DNA from: Halobacteriales archaeon QH_8_67_36
GTDB lineage: Archaea > Halobacteriota > Halobacteria > Halobacteriales > Haloarculaceae
DNA length: 8,371 nt
Assembly (NCBI GenBank): GCA_003021755.1
Contig: PXQZ01000014.1
Location: 1-8,371 of the forward strand
Reading direction: 5' to 3'
The translations under genes were made by a program, and so were the position numbers. Under the pieces are notes generated by a model. The model was given only the letters and a program-made list of their open reading frames with translations, had not been told where the DNA came from and searched no databases. Positions 1 to 6,262 of this stretch are shown piece after piece. Within the stretch, counting starts at the first letter, position 1. Every line of letters begins with the position of its first letter.

Positions 1-736
1 CGTCGCGGTCGTTGACCTCCACTACGTCGAAACCGACGGCATGGGGCGCGACCGACCGGACCACGTCGCGGAGCTCCCGGGGTGCCAGCCCGAACGGCTC
101 CGGCGTCCCTGTGCCGGGCGCGAAGCCGGGGTCGGCGGCGTCGATGTCGACGGAGAGGTATGCCCGGTCGCCGTCGAAGTCGGGCGACCAGTCGGCTACC
201 CTTTCCGGGGAGATGACCGTCACGTCGCCCTCGCTGGCGCGCTCCCACTCGGCCTCGCTGCCGGTGCGAGCGCCGAGGACCACCGCGCGGTCGGCAACAG
301 AGAGGGCATGACGGGCCACCGTCGCGTGGGAGTGTTCGTCGCCGGCATAGGACTCCCGGAGGTCGAGATGGGCGTCCGCACAGACGAACACGTCCGGGTT
401 GAGCGCGCGGACGGCGGCAACGCTGACGGTGTGTTCGCCGCCCACGAGGAGGGGGACGGCGCCGTCGCTCGCGAACTCGCTGATGACACCCCCGAGAAAG
501 GTGAGGTAGTCGGCGGTGTCGGCCGTGGGGCCGATGTCGCCGTGGTCGTACACACCGAGGTCGGTAAAATGTCGCCCAGTGTGGTGGTCGTAGTCGTCGA
601 ACTGTTCGCCGAACTCGCGGACGCGGCGCGGGCCAAAGCGGGTACCGGGCCGGAACGACGTCGAGACGTCGAGCGGGGCCCCCACGAGGGCGTAGGCCGC
701 CGTCTCGCGGTCGGCGACCGCGCCGGGGAACGTCAT
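1..736 (-). CDS. speB: Agmatinase / arginase-family ureohydrolase (3' end cut off by window)
   Basis: This is a binuclear manganese hydrolase of the ureohydrolase family. Known members convert agmatine to putrescine plus urea in the cytoplasm. I translated 245 residues from ATG at 736; the frame is open to the window edge. All the family metal ligands are visible: GGEHTVS at 99-105 (H102), DAHLD at 121-125 (D121, H123, D125) and VDIDAADPG at 196-204 (D197, D199). The substrate-side HSHAT lies at 136-140. The last residues read VVEVND, which in this family is close to the C-terminus, so probably only about 20-35 residues are missing. The start ATG overlaps the stop of the upstream eIF5A gene by one base (TAATG) and has no clear Shine-Dalgarno, so translation is probably coupled. 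Archaeal eIF5A needs an aminobutyl modification, and in Haloferax volcanii an agmatinase-like enzyme has been proposed to act in that pathway. A modification role is therefore as plausible as free agmatine hydrolysis. Confidence 0.93.
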   Translation of the reverse strand, partial: MTFPGAVADRETAAYALVGAPLDVSTSFRPGTRFGPRRVREFGEQFDDYDHHTGRHFTDLGVYDHGDIGPTADTADYLTFLGGVISEFASDGAVPLLVGGEHTVSVAAVRALNPDVFVCADAHLDLRESYAGDEHSHATVARHALSVADRAVVLGARTGSEAEWERASEGDVTVISPERVADWSPDFDGDRAYLSVDIDAADPGFAPGTGTPEPFGLAPRELRDVVRSVAPHAVGFDVVEVNDRD

Positions 737-1116
737 TACGAGCGGGTAATCTTGCGCTGGTCCTCGTATTCGAGGTACTCGATCTCGTCGTCGGGTTCGA
801 GGTCCACGTCCTCGGGCATCAACATCGTGAACGTCTCGTACGTTTCGAGGTCCATCACCTGGGCGTCGCCGCCGTCCGTCGAGACGACCTGGCCCTGCTT
901 CCGGTCGATGATGGGGACCCAGATCTTCGCGTCGACGGGCTGGGAGAGCGAGCGCTTCTTGCTGTCGAAGACGCCGCGGGCGTCGATGCGGGCCTTCGCA
1001 CTACCGTGTTTGCCCGGCTTGGCCGTGCTGTAGGAGTCTATCGTACACGGCGTGTCCTCTATCATCACGTAGCTTCCCTCGTCGAGTTCGCGGACCTCCG
1101 TCTGCTGTCGAGCCAT
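736..1116 (-). CDS. eif5A: Translation factor aIF5A / eIF5A (hypusine-containing)
   Basis: A 126-residue protein, normal length for archaeal IF5A. It binds the ribosome and promotes peptide-bond formation at difficult stretches such as polyproline. The N-terminal SH3-like domain carries the diagnostic loop STAKPGKHGSAKAR at about 30-43; K36, between G35 and H37, is the expected (deoxy)hypusine site. The C-terminal OB-fold spans roughly 72-126 and contains a VMDLETYETF segment and an acidic tail. The frame stays open far upstream, but the protein similarity starts exactly at MARQQTEVRE (ATG at 1116). A TTTATA box on the minus strand is centred about 27 bases before this ATG, implying a leaderless mRNA. 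The agmatinase gene follows with a one-base overlap, so the two form an operon. Identity is essentially certain; the modification itself is inferred from the conserved lysine. Confidence 0.97.
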   Translation of the reverse strand: MARQQTEVRELDEGSYVMIEDTPCTIDSYSTAKPGKHGSAKARIDARGVFDSKKRSLSQPVDAKIWVPIIDRKQGQVVSTDGGDAQVMDLETYETFTMLMPEDVDLEPDDEIEYLEYEDQRKITRS

Positions 1117-1140
1117 ACCGCCGTGTTGCCGGTGTCGTAG

Positions 1141-1154
1141 TATAAACGGTTTGG
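1141..1154 (-). promoter_or_regulatory. TATA box and BRE-like element of eif5A
   Basis: On the minus strand a TTTATA hexamer (1141-1146) is preceded by CCAAACCG (1147-1154), a plausible BRE. The TATA centre lies about 27 bases from the ATG at 1116. That spacing fits archaeal TBP/TFB promoters with transcription starting at or within a base or two of the start codon (leaderless). Confidence 0.7.
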
Positions 1155-1206
1155 AATCGGGGGCGCCAACACACTCGGCCGCCGGGGTCGCATGTCCTGA
1201 CGAATT

Positions 1207-1220
1207 CGAACGTCTTATTA
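1207..1220 (+). promoter_or_regulatory. TATA box and BRE-like element of the phyH operon
   Basis: CTTATTA at 1214-1220 is preceded by CGAACG at 1207-1212. The TATA centre is about 26 bases before the ATG at 1243, again consistent with a leaderless transcript. It is divergent from the eif5A promoter within the same 126-base intergenic region and probably drives all three downstream plus-strand genes. Confidence 0.65.
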
Positions 1221-1242
1221 CCGTTAGGTAAAACTGAGTGGT

Positions 1243-2013
1243 ATGCAGCTGTCCGACGCGCAGTTCGAACAGTACCAGCGCGACGGCTACGTCGTCGTCG
1301 AGAACTGCCTCGACAGTGCCGTCGTCCGGCGCGTGACCGAACGCATCGACGCCTACGTCCGAGGGGAGCGCGAGGAAAGCCGGTTCGAGCGGATGCTCGA
1401 ACCCGACGCGGCGGCCGACGCGCTCGGCGACGCCGACCCGGTCCGGAAGTTCGAGGGCCTCGGAATGGTCCGCGAGGACGACGTCTTCGCCGACCTGGTC
1501 CACGACGAGAACGTCCTCGAAGTCGTGAGACAGCTCCAGGGACCCAATCTCTCCGTGCTCCGGAGCGCCGCCATGCTCAAGCCGCCACGCGTGGGTAGTG
1601 AGAAGAAGTACCACCAGGACGCGGCCTACTACCCCATCCACCCGATGGACCACGTCACCGTGTGGATGGCGCTGGACCGGTCGACGACCGAGAACGGCTG
1701 TATGCAGGTCGTCCCGGGCGCCCACACGGACGGGCTGCTGGGACACGAGGCTATCGAGTACGACACGGACATCACCATCGCCGAGAGCGATTATGGCCCC
1801 GAGGACGCCGTCGCCCTGCCGATGGAGCCCGGTGACGTACTCTTCCAGCACTGCCTGTTGCCCCACTACACCGCCGAAAACAGGACTGACGACTGGAGAC
1901 GGGCCTACATTGCATCCTACATGCGCAACCGCTCGCGGTTCACCGACGAGGACCCGCCGGCGTGGGTCGACAGCGAACACGTCTGTGGCGAGACGTTCCC
2001 GGGGTGCGTGTAG
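1243..2013 (+). CDS. PhyH-family Fe(II)/2-oxoglutarate-dependent dioxygenase
   Basis: A 256-residue soluble acidic protein of the phytanoyl-CoA dioxygenase (PhyH) family. Members hydroxylate small molecules using Fe(II), O2 and 2-oxoglutarate; substrates range from phytanoyl-CoA to ectoine and antibiotics. The N-terminus has the family opening FEQYQRDGYVVVENCL (8-23). The metal site is HQD at 124-126 (H124, D126) inside KKYHQDAAYY, with the distal histidine most likely H208 in LLPHYTAENRT. R219 or R220 is placed to bind the 2-oxoglutarate carboxylate. GCMQVVPGAH at 152-161 and MEPGDVLFQHCLLPH at 194-208 are standard core strands. All catalytic residues are present, so the enzyme should be active; the substrate cannot be read from the sequence. 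The ATG is fixed by the leaderless-type promoter. Its TAG stop is followed directly by the ATG of the NRAMP-like transporter gene, so the two are very likely co-transcribed. Confidence 0.9.
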   Translation: MQLSDAQFEQYQRDGYVVVENCLDSAVVRRVTERIDAYVRGEREESRFERMLEPDAAADALGDADPVRKFEGLGMVREDDVFADLVHDENVLEVVRQLQGPNLSVLRSAAMLKPPRVGSEKKYHQDAAYYPIHPMDHVTVWMALDRSTTENGCMQVVPGAHTDGLLGHEAIEYDTDITIAESDYGPEDAVALPMEPGDVLFQHCLLPHYTAENRTDDWRRAYIASYMRNRSRFTDEDPPAWVDSEHVCGETFPGCV

Positions 2014-3354
2014 ATGGCGACCAGTGACGCGGGCGGCCTGACCGGGAAACTCCGGAACATGGGGCCGACGTGGCTCGCGGGCGCCATCGCCGTCGGCCCG
2101 GCGACCATCGGCGCGCTCGTCACCGCCGGCGCGGGCTACGGCTACACCCTGCTGTGGGTCGTCGTCCTCTCGGCGGTGATGGGGACGACCGCCCAGTATC
2201 TCGCGATGCGGCTCGGGCTGCTGACCGAGTCGGGCATCGTCGCTGCAGTCGAGGCGAATCTCAGCTCGTCGTGGGCGTGGCTGCTGGTCGCGGACGCGGT
2301 CATCGCGGCTGGCCTCGCACAGCTGGTCATCATGAAGACGCTCGCGGGGGTCTCCGCCGAGGTCACGGGACTCTCGCCCGTCGTCTGGGCGGTCGGCTGG
2401 AGCGTCGTCCTCGCCGCGGGGCTGGCCGGCGGCGGCTACCGCTACGCCGAGTGGGGCGCGAAAGCCCTCGTCACGCTGGCCGTCCTGCTGTTCGTCGCGT
2501 CGCTGTTCGTCGTCCCCATTGACGTCGGCGCGGCGGTACAGGGACTCGCACCGTCCATCCCGGCCGGCGTCGAAGGCGCACTGCTCGCGGCGGGCATCCT
2601 CGGTGGCGCGGTCCACATCGCGCTGGTGACGATGCAGTCCTACACGATGCGGGCCCGCGGCTGGACGGCCGAGGACTCGGCGCTCGCACGGTTCGACGTG
2701 GCCGCGTCGATGCTGGTCGCCTTCGGCATCGCCAGCCTCGCCATCTTCCTCGTCGCCGCCTCGGTGCTCTCGGACCCGAGCCTCGGCGTCGTGGCCGCCG
2801 CGAACGCGCTCGGCCCGCTCGTCGGGTCGAACGCCAAGTGGCTGTTCCTGCTTGGGCTGTGGGGCGCAGCCGTCACCACGCTCGGGGGCAACACCGTCGT
2901 CCCGCCGTATCTCATCGCCGACAAGATGGGGTGGGCACAGGACACGTCGGACTCGCGCTACCGGGCGACGGTCGCCGCGTTCGCGCTCGTCAGCGCGCTG
3001 GGCGTGTTCATCCCCGGGGCGGTGTTCGGGCTGCTCGTCCGGGCGCTGGCCGTCGGTTTCGTCGGGACGCCGTTCGTGCTGGCGCTCGTCCTCTACCTGC
3101 TGAACGACCCGACCGCCGTCCCGCGGACCGCCGGCCCACTGGAGAACGTCGGCGGCGTCCTGCTGGTCGCCATCAGCACCGTCGTCGCCGGGCAGTGGCT
3201 CCAGCGGGTGGCCGCCGGCGGCGTCACCGACCCGGTGTCACTGGCCGTCCTCGCCTTCGCCGTCGTGCTGGGCGCGGCGATGGTCGGCCTGCTCGGCCTG
3301 TCGGTTCGGAACTGGCTGGCCGAGGACGGTGACCCGGCAGTGGCCGCGGACTGA
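2014..3354 (+). CDS. NRAMP-fold membrane transporter with non-canonical metal-site motifs
   Basis: A 446-residue integral membrane protein with about 11 hydrophobic segments, the size and layout of the NRAMP (SLC11/MntH) family. Family resemblance is clearest in TM1 and the following helix: GPTWLAGAIAVGP near 17-29, then AGAGYGYTLLWVVV at 38-51, which matches the AGAxxGYxLLWVVV of classical members. However, the canonical TM1 metal-binding DPGN aligns with GPAT (28-31), so the Asp and Asn ligands are absent. The TM6 A/M-P-H-N motif aligns with HIAL (201-204). Classical Mn2+/Fe2+ transport therefore cannot be assumed; another cation or another substrate is possible. The ATG directly follows the PhyH stop (TAGATG). 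A GGGGTG at 2001-2006 could act as a weak Shine-Dalgarno. The TGA stop directly abuts the next ATG. Fold assignment is fairly secure; the transported substrate is unknown. Confidence 0.82.
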   Translation: MATSDAGGLTGKLRNMGPTWLAGAIAVGPATIGALVTAGAGYGYTLLWVVVLSAVMGTTAQYLAMRLGLLTESGIVAAVEANLSSSWAWLLVADAVIAAGLAQLVIMKTLAGVSAEVTGLSPVVWAVGWSVVLAAGLAGGGYRYAEWGAKALVTLAVLLFVASLFVVPIDVGAAVQGLAPSIPAGVEGALLAAGILGGAVHIALVTMQSYTMRARGWTAEDSALARFDVAASMLVAFGIASLAIFLVAASVLSDPSLGVVAAANALGPLVGSNAKWLFLLGLWGAAVTTLGGNTVVPPYLIADKMGWAQDTSDSRYRATVAAFALVSALGVFIPGAVFGLLVRALAVGFVGTPFVLALVLYLLNDPTAVPRTAGPLENVGGVLLVAISTVVAGQWLQRVAAGGVTDPVSLAVLAFAVVLGAAMVGLLGLSVRNWLAEDGDPAVAAD

Positions 3355-3903
3355 ATGTCGCTCCCCGTCCCCCTCTTCGGCACGACGCTGGTCGTCGGGC
3401 CCTCGAACGCCGGGAAGACCCGGCTCACGGCCCGGTCACTCGACGAGTGGGTCGCCAAACACGGTCCCGAGGGGTGTGTCGTCCTCGATTTCGCCCCGAC
3501 GGTCGAGCGCGACGGGGAGACACTCGGCGGGCCGCTCACGCAGTTCACGACCGTCCCGGACGAGGCCGCTCACGGCGTCGTCGACGCTCACGCGCCACGA
3601 ACGGAGGGAGCGGACGACGCCGAGGCGCTCGCGCTGGCCGAGGCGAACGCCACGGCAGCCGCGGAACACGTCGAGGCCGCGCCGGCCGACCCCCGGGCGG
3701 TGTTCGTCAACGACGCGACTATCGCGCTCCAGGCCAATCCCGCCGTCGAGCGCCTGACCGGCTACTGCGACCGGGCCGACTGCGCCGTCCTCAACGCCTT
3801 CGAGAGCGACGAACTCGGCGTCGACAGTCCGGTGTCGAGCAACGAACGCGAGGCGCTGGACACGCTGCGAGCGTGGGCCGACCGCGTGGTCGAACTGCCG
3901 TAG
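3355..3903 (+). CDS. Small P-loop NTPase-like protein of unknown function
   Basis: A 182-residue acidic soluble protein. A Walker A motif, GPSNAGKT, sits at 15-22 directly after a hydrophobic strand (TTLVVG), the usual start of a P-loop fold. Candidate Walker B strands are VVLDF at 42-46 and AVFVND at 115-120; I cannot decide between them. The middle (about 80-112) is rich in Ala, Glu and Asp and may be helical or flexible. No transmembrane segment or signal peptide is seen. It is short for an ABC or KaiC-type ATPase, and I do not recognise the family. Its ATG immediately follows the transporter stop (TGAATG), so it is the third gene of the operon. It could energise or regulate the transporter or act as a small-molecule kinase, but that is inference from position. 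The 3' end faces the convergent ubiB-like gene across about 180 bases. Confidence 0.8.
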   Translation: MSLPVPLFGTTLVVGPSNAGKTRLTARSLDEWVAKHGPEGCVVLDFAPTVERDGETLGGPLTQFTTVPDEAAHGVVDAHAPRTEGADDAEALALAEANATAAAEHVEAAPADPRAVFVNDATIALQANPAVERLTGYCDRADCAVLNAFESDELGVDSPVSSNEREALDTLRAWADRVVELP

Positions 3904-4041
3904 TTCGGCCGTCGCCGGCCCGAAGGCGTAGAAGTGGCGGATGTCGCTGCCGTACAGCAGCGTCCCCTGTGACTTTCTGAGCGGATACGCGACGAAGGTG
4001 CCGAGCCGTGGCACGGCGCTGTAGGATACCCGGGCAGCCAT
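3904..4041 (-). pseudogene. Coding-like stretch: possible gene remnant or overlapping small ORF
   Basis: Reading the minus strand from ATG at 4041 gives 46 codons up to the 3' end of the P-loop gene, beginning MAARVSYSAVPRLGTF and containing RKSQGTLLYGSDIRHFYAF. By my count 39 of 46 third positions are G or C, against about 28 of 46 first positions. This is the pattern of real haloarchaeal genes, and here no gene on the other strand could cast it. The frame has no stop at the junction. It stays open to 3436 as a pure antisense of the P-loop gene, where the translation turns Arg-rich and implausible. GGAGG sits only one base before the ATG, too close for normal use. The stretch starts 41 bases after the ubiB-like stop, so it could be read from that transcript. 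It may be a truncated gene whose 3' part was lost, or a real gene overlapping the P-loop gene. I do not recognise the protein. Confidence 0.35.
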
Positions 4042-4082
4042 GCCTCCGAAGTCGGCCGCCGTTTCAGGTTCGTGTGGCGCTC

Positions 4083-5741
4083 TCAGCCGTCCTCGCGTTC
4101 GCGCATGCTCTGGCGGGTGAACTGCGGTTCCGCGCGGACGCCCTTCTTTTGACGGAAGGACCACCACAGCGAGAGGCCGAGTACGACCACCGCGACGCCG
4201 GCGACAGCCGCGGTGAACGGCCTCGCCTCGGCGTAGAGGAAGGCCGTCGAGAACAGCGTGCTGGCGAGCATCATGCCCAGGATGAGCCGCTTCGTCATCG
4301 TCGCCAGCAGCCGGTCGGAGTCCTCGATGTCCGCGCGGACGGTGAGTTCCTCGCGTTCCACCCTGTCGAGGACGGATTCGAGCTTCGGGGGGATGCGGAC
4401 TGCGGACTGGGCGGCGTCCTGGACCTCGTTCGCGCGGTCCTCGACGTAGTTCCTGACCCCGGCGGTGATGTACCCCTCCTCGCGGAGGAAGTCGGTCGCC
4501 ACCGAAATGAAGTCGAAGTCGGGGTCGAGCGTGACACAGACCCCCTCGACGACCGTCGCGACCCGCAGGACGAGGGCGAGGTTCGCCGGCAGTCGCAGCG
4601 GGAACTCGTAGATGGTGTCCTCGACCTGCTGGACGATCTGCTGGACGCGGTACTGCTCGATGTCCTCCCCGCGGGCGTCGGCGATGGCCAGTTCCATCAC
4701 GTCGCCCATCACCTGCCGGTCGGCCTCGGGGCTGAGGGTGCCCATCTCGATGAGCGCGTCGAGGATGGCCTGGATGTTCTGGTCGGCGACGGCGGCATAG
4801 AAGTCGACGATTTTCTCCTGGACGAACGGGTCCACACGGCCGGACATCCCGAAGTCGTAGAAGACGAGTTTGCCGTCCGACCGGACCGCGAGGTTGCCAG
4901 GGTGGGGGTCGGCATGGAAGACGCCGTCGTCGATTATCATCTGCAGGTACGCCTCCTGTAACGTCCGTGCGAGTTCGGTCCGGTCGAACCCGCGCTCGTC
5001 GAGGTCGTCGATGTCGTTTATCTTCGTTCCGGGGACGTACTCCATCGTCAGCACGCGCCGGGTGGAGTGACTCTCGATGACGTCGGGGATGCGGACCCGG
5101 TCGTTGCCGGCGAAGTTGCCCCGTATCTCACGGAGCATCTCGGCCTCGCGTTCGTAGTCCATCTCCTCGCGGATGGTCTTGGCGAACTCGTCGGCCAGCG
5201 TCTCCAGCGAGAACGACCGCGCGTCGTCGATGAAGTACATCAAGATGGGCAGCGACCAGCGGATGACCCGCAGGTCGGCCTCGACCAGGTCCTCGATTTC
5301 GGGCCGTCGAACCTTCACGGCGACCTCCTGACCGTCTATCCGTGCCTGGTACACCTGGCCCAGCGATGCACCGCTGATGGCGTCGGTATCGAACTCGGCG
5401 AAGCGCTCCTCGACCGGCCCGAGTTCGTCTTCGAGGACGACCTTCGCCCGCTTCCAGTCGGCCGGGGGGACCCGGTCCTGGAGCGCGGCGAACTCGTCGA
5501 TGTATTCGGGCGGGAGCACGTCCGGCCGCGTCGACAGCAACTGGCCGAGTTTGATGAACGTGGGCCCCAGCGTCAGCAGCGAGTCCAGCAGCGACTGGGC
5601 CCGCTTGCGGCGCTGCTCGCTCGTGACCCGCCGTGGCGAGCCGAAGACGAGAAACCGCTTCCGGTCGCGGGCGTACGCCAGCAACAGGGGGAGGAACTGC
5701 CGGGCGACGACGAGGAACCGCCAGTACGCGCGGAGGTTCAC
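4083..5741 (-). CDS. ABC1/UbiB (AarF) family atypical kinase-like membrane protein
   Basis: A 552-residue protein of the ABC1/ADCK/UbiB protein-kinase-like family, normal length. Bacterial and mitochondrial members support isoprenoid-quinone synthesis, probably as membrane-associated ATPases; haloarchaea make menaquinones, so a quinone or lipid role is reasonable but unproven. Family motifs appear in order: KLGQ at 64-67 (the KxGQ motif), the Ala-containing nucleotide loop SGASLGQV at 123-130, VAVKVRRP at 140-147 with K143, EEMDYERE at 192-199 (ExD), HADPHPGN at 276-283 and YDFGMSG at 295-301 (D296). Two C-terminal transmembrane helices lie at about 485-503 and 508-527, followed by a short charged tail. 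The start is GTG at 5741; no ATG or GTG occurs in frame between it and the hsp20 stop. No TATA-like sequence lies at the right distance, so it is probably co-transcribed with the upstream hsp20 gene, 88 bases away. Confidence 0.93.
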   Translation of the reverse strand: MNLRAYWRFLVVARQFLPLLLAYARDRKRFLVFGSPRRVTSEQRRKRAQSLLDSLLTLGPTFIKLGQLLSTRPDVLPPEYIDEFAALQDRVPPADWKRAKVVLEDELGPVEERFAEFDTDAISGASLGQVYQARIDGQEVAVKVRRPEIEDLVEADLRVIRWSLPILMYFIDDARSFSLETLADEFAKTIREEMDYEREAEMLREIRGNFAGNDRVRIPDVIESHSTRRVLTMEYVPGTKINDIDDLDERGFDRTELARTLQEAYLQMIIDDGVFHADPHPGNLAVRSDGKLVFYDFGMSGRVDPFVQEKIVDFYAAVADQNIQAILDALIEMGTLSPEADRQVMGDVMELAIADARGEDIEQYRVQQIVQQVEDTIYEFPLRLPANLALVLRVATVVEGVCVTLDPDFDFISVATDFLREEGYITAGVRNYVEDRANEVQDAAQSAVRIPPKLESVLDRVEREELTVRADIEDSDRLLATMTKRLILGMMLASTLFSTAFLYAEARPFTAAVAGVAVVVLGLSLWWSFRQKKGVRAEPQFTRQSMREREDG

Positions 5742-5818
5742 CGACCGGGCCCCCCGCTCACACGGTGCTCGCTGGAGGGCGTTTCCGGAGCGCGCGCGGT
5801 CGGCACGCGCCGACGCAT
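5738..5818 (-). other. Possible 26-codon upstream ORF overlapping the ubiB-like start
   Basis: Between hsp20 and the ubiB-like gene, an ATG at 5818 opens 26 codons (an Arg-rich peptide starting MRRRVPTARA). They end in a TGA overlapping the GTG start of the ubiB-like gene as GTGA. The arrangement could couple translation of the GTG-started gene to the leader ORF. The peptide itself looks non-functional, and in GC-rich DNA such an ORF can arise by chance. Confidence 0.2.
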
Positions 5819-5829
5819 CGCTACCACTG

Positions 5830-6186
5830 TCAGGCCTCGTCGATGGGGATAGTCGTCGTCGGCGCGGCCGTCGCCTTCGGGATCGTGAGTTCGAGGACGC
5901 CTCGGTCGACGGTGCCCTCGGCGCCCTTGCCGGTGGCGTCCGGTGGCAGCGGCAGTTCGACGTCGAGGAAGACCGAGCGGTCCTCGCGGACGAACCGGAA
6001 CTCCCGGGGGACGGACTTGCTGCGCTGCCCCTCGATGACGAGCCGACCGGCCTCGACGGTGACCTCGAGCGTGTCGGCGGTCACGCCGGGCAGGTCCAAC
6101 ACGAGCAGGTACCCCTCCTCGGATTCGAGCACGTCGGCGAACACGGCGTCGGGGAGGTTCCCCAGCGCCTCACGCAGCGCTGACAT
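5830..6186 (-). CDS. hsp20: Small heat-shock protein, Hsp20/alpha-crystallin family
   Basis: A 118-residue ATP-independent chaperone that holds unfolding proteins in oligomeric assemblies in the cytoplasm. The alpha-crystallin domain covers about 14-106. It opens with the Y-LLVLDLPGV strand pair at 26-35 and closes with the family signature RGVLELTIPK at 95-104. A C-terminal I-x-I motif, IPI at 113-115, which docks on neighbouring dimers, is present. The N-terminal arm is very short (about 13 residues), suggesting smaller oligomers than usual. The frame is open back to 6309, but that extension is antisense-like and overlaps the neighbouring gene. ATG at 6186 is chosen because the protein signal begins at MSALREALGN and a TATA-like TTTACC lies about 27 bases upstream. 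The ubiB-like gene follows on the same strand after 88 bases, probably in one transcript. Confidence 0.93.
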   Translation of the reverse strand: MSALREALGNLPDAVFADVLESEEGYLLVLDLPGVTADTLEVTVEAGRLVIEGQRSKSVPREFRFVREDRSVFLDVELPLPPDATGKGAEGTVDRGVLELTIPKATAAPTTTIPIDEA

Positions 6187-6210
6187 GCGCGAGCCTATGT
6201 TTCGGGCTGT

Positions 6211-6229
6211 GGTAAACCCGGCGGTTTCG
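6211..6229 (-). promoter_or_regulatory. TATA-like box and BRE-like element of hsp20
   Basis: On the minus strand TTTACC (6211-6216), centred about 27 bases before the ATG at 6186, is preceded by CGAAA at 6225-6229, resembling a BRE although slightly far from the TATA. This fits a leaderless heat-shock transcript that may also carry the ubiB-like gene. The hexamer is an imperfect TATA box. Confidence 0.5.
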
Positions 6230-6262
6230 ACAGTCTCGGGCGCGCCCCGGCGACGCGGGCAC

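Noticed and set aside
41..1033. Plus-strand open frame of 330 codons across the left end.
   Set aside because: It is antisense to the agmatinase and eIF5A genes, which have clear family motifs; its translation has no recognisable features.
1117..2616. Minus-strand frame continuous with eIF5A, giving an apparent 626-residue fusion protein.
   Set aside because: Upstream of 1116 it is antisense to the PhyH and transporter genes, its translation is low-complexity Arg/Asp/Gly-rich, and a promoter sits right before the eIF5A ATG.
3436..3903. Continuation of the minus-strand frame from 4041 through the P-loop gene as one 202-codon gene.
   Set aside because: Past 3904 the composition becomes Arg/Gly-rich without haloarchaeal character, while the opposite strand has a Walker A motif, acidic composition and tight operon placement.
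4008..6183. Several long plus-strand open frames (for example 4008-4961, 5067-5852, 5377-6183).
   Set aside because: They mirror the ubiB-like and hsp20 genes. In GC-rich DNA stop codons are rare on the opposite strand, and the translations are repetitive and implausible.
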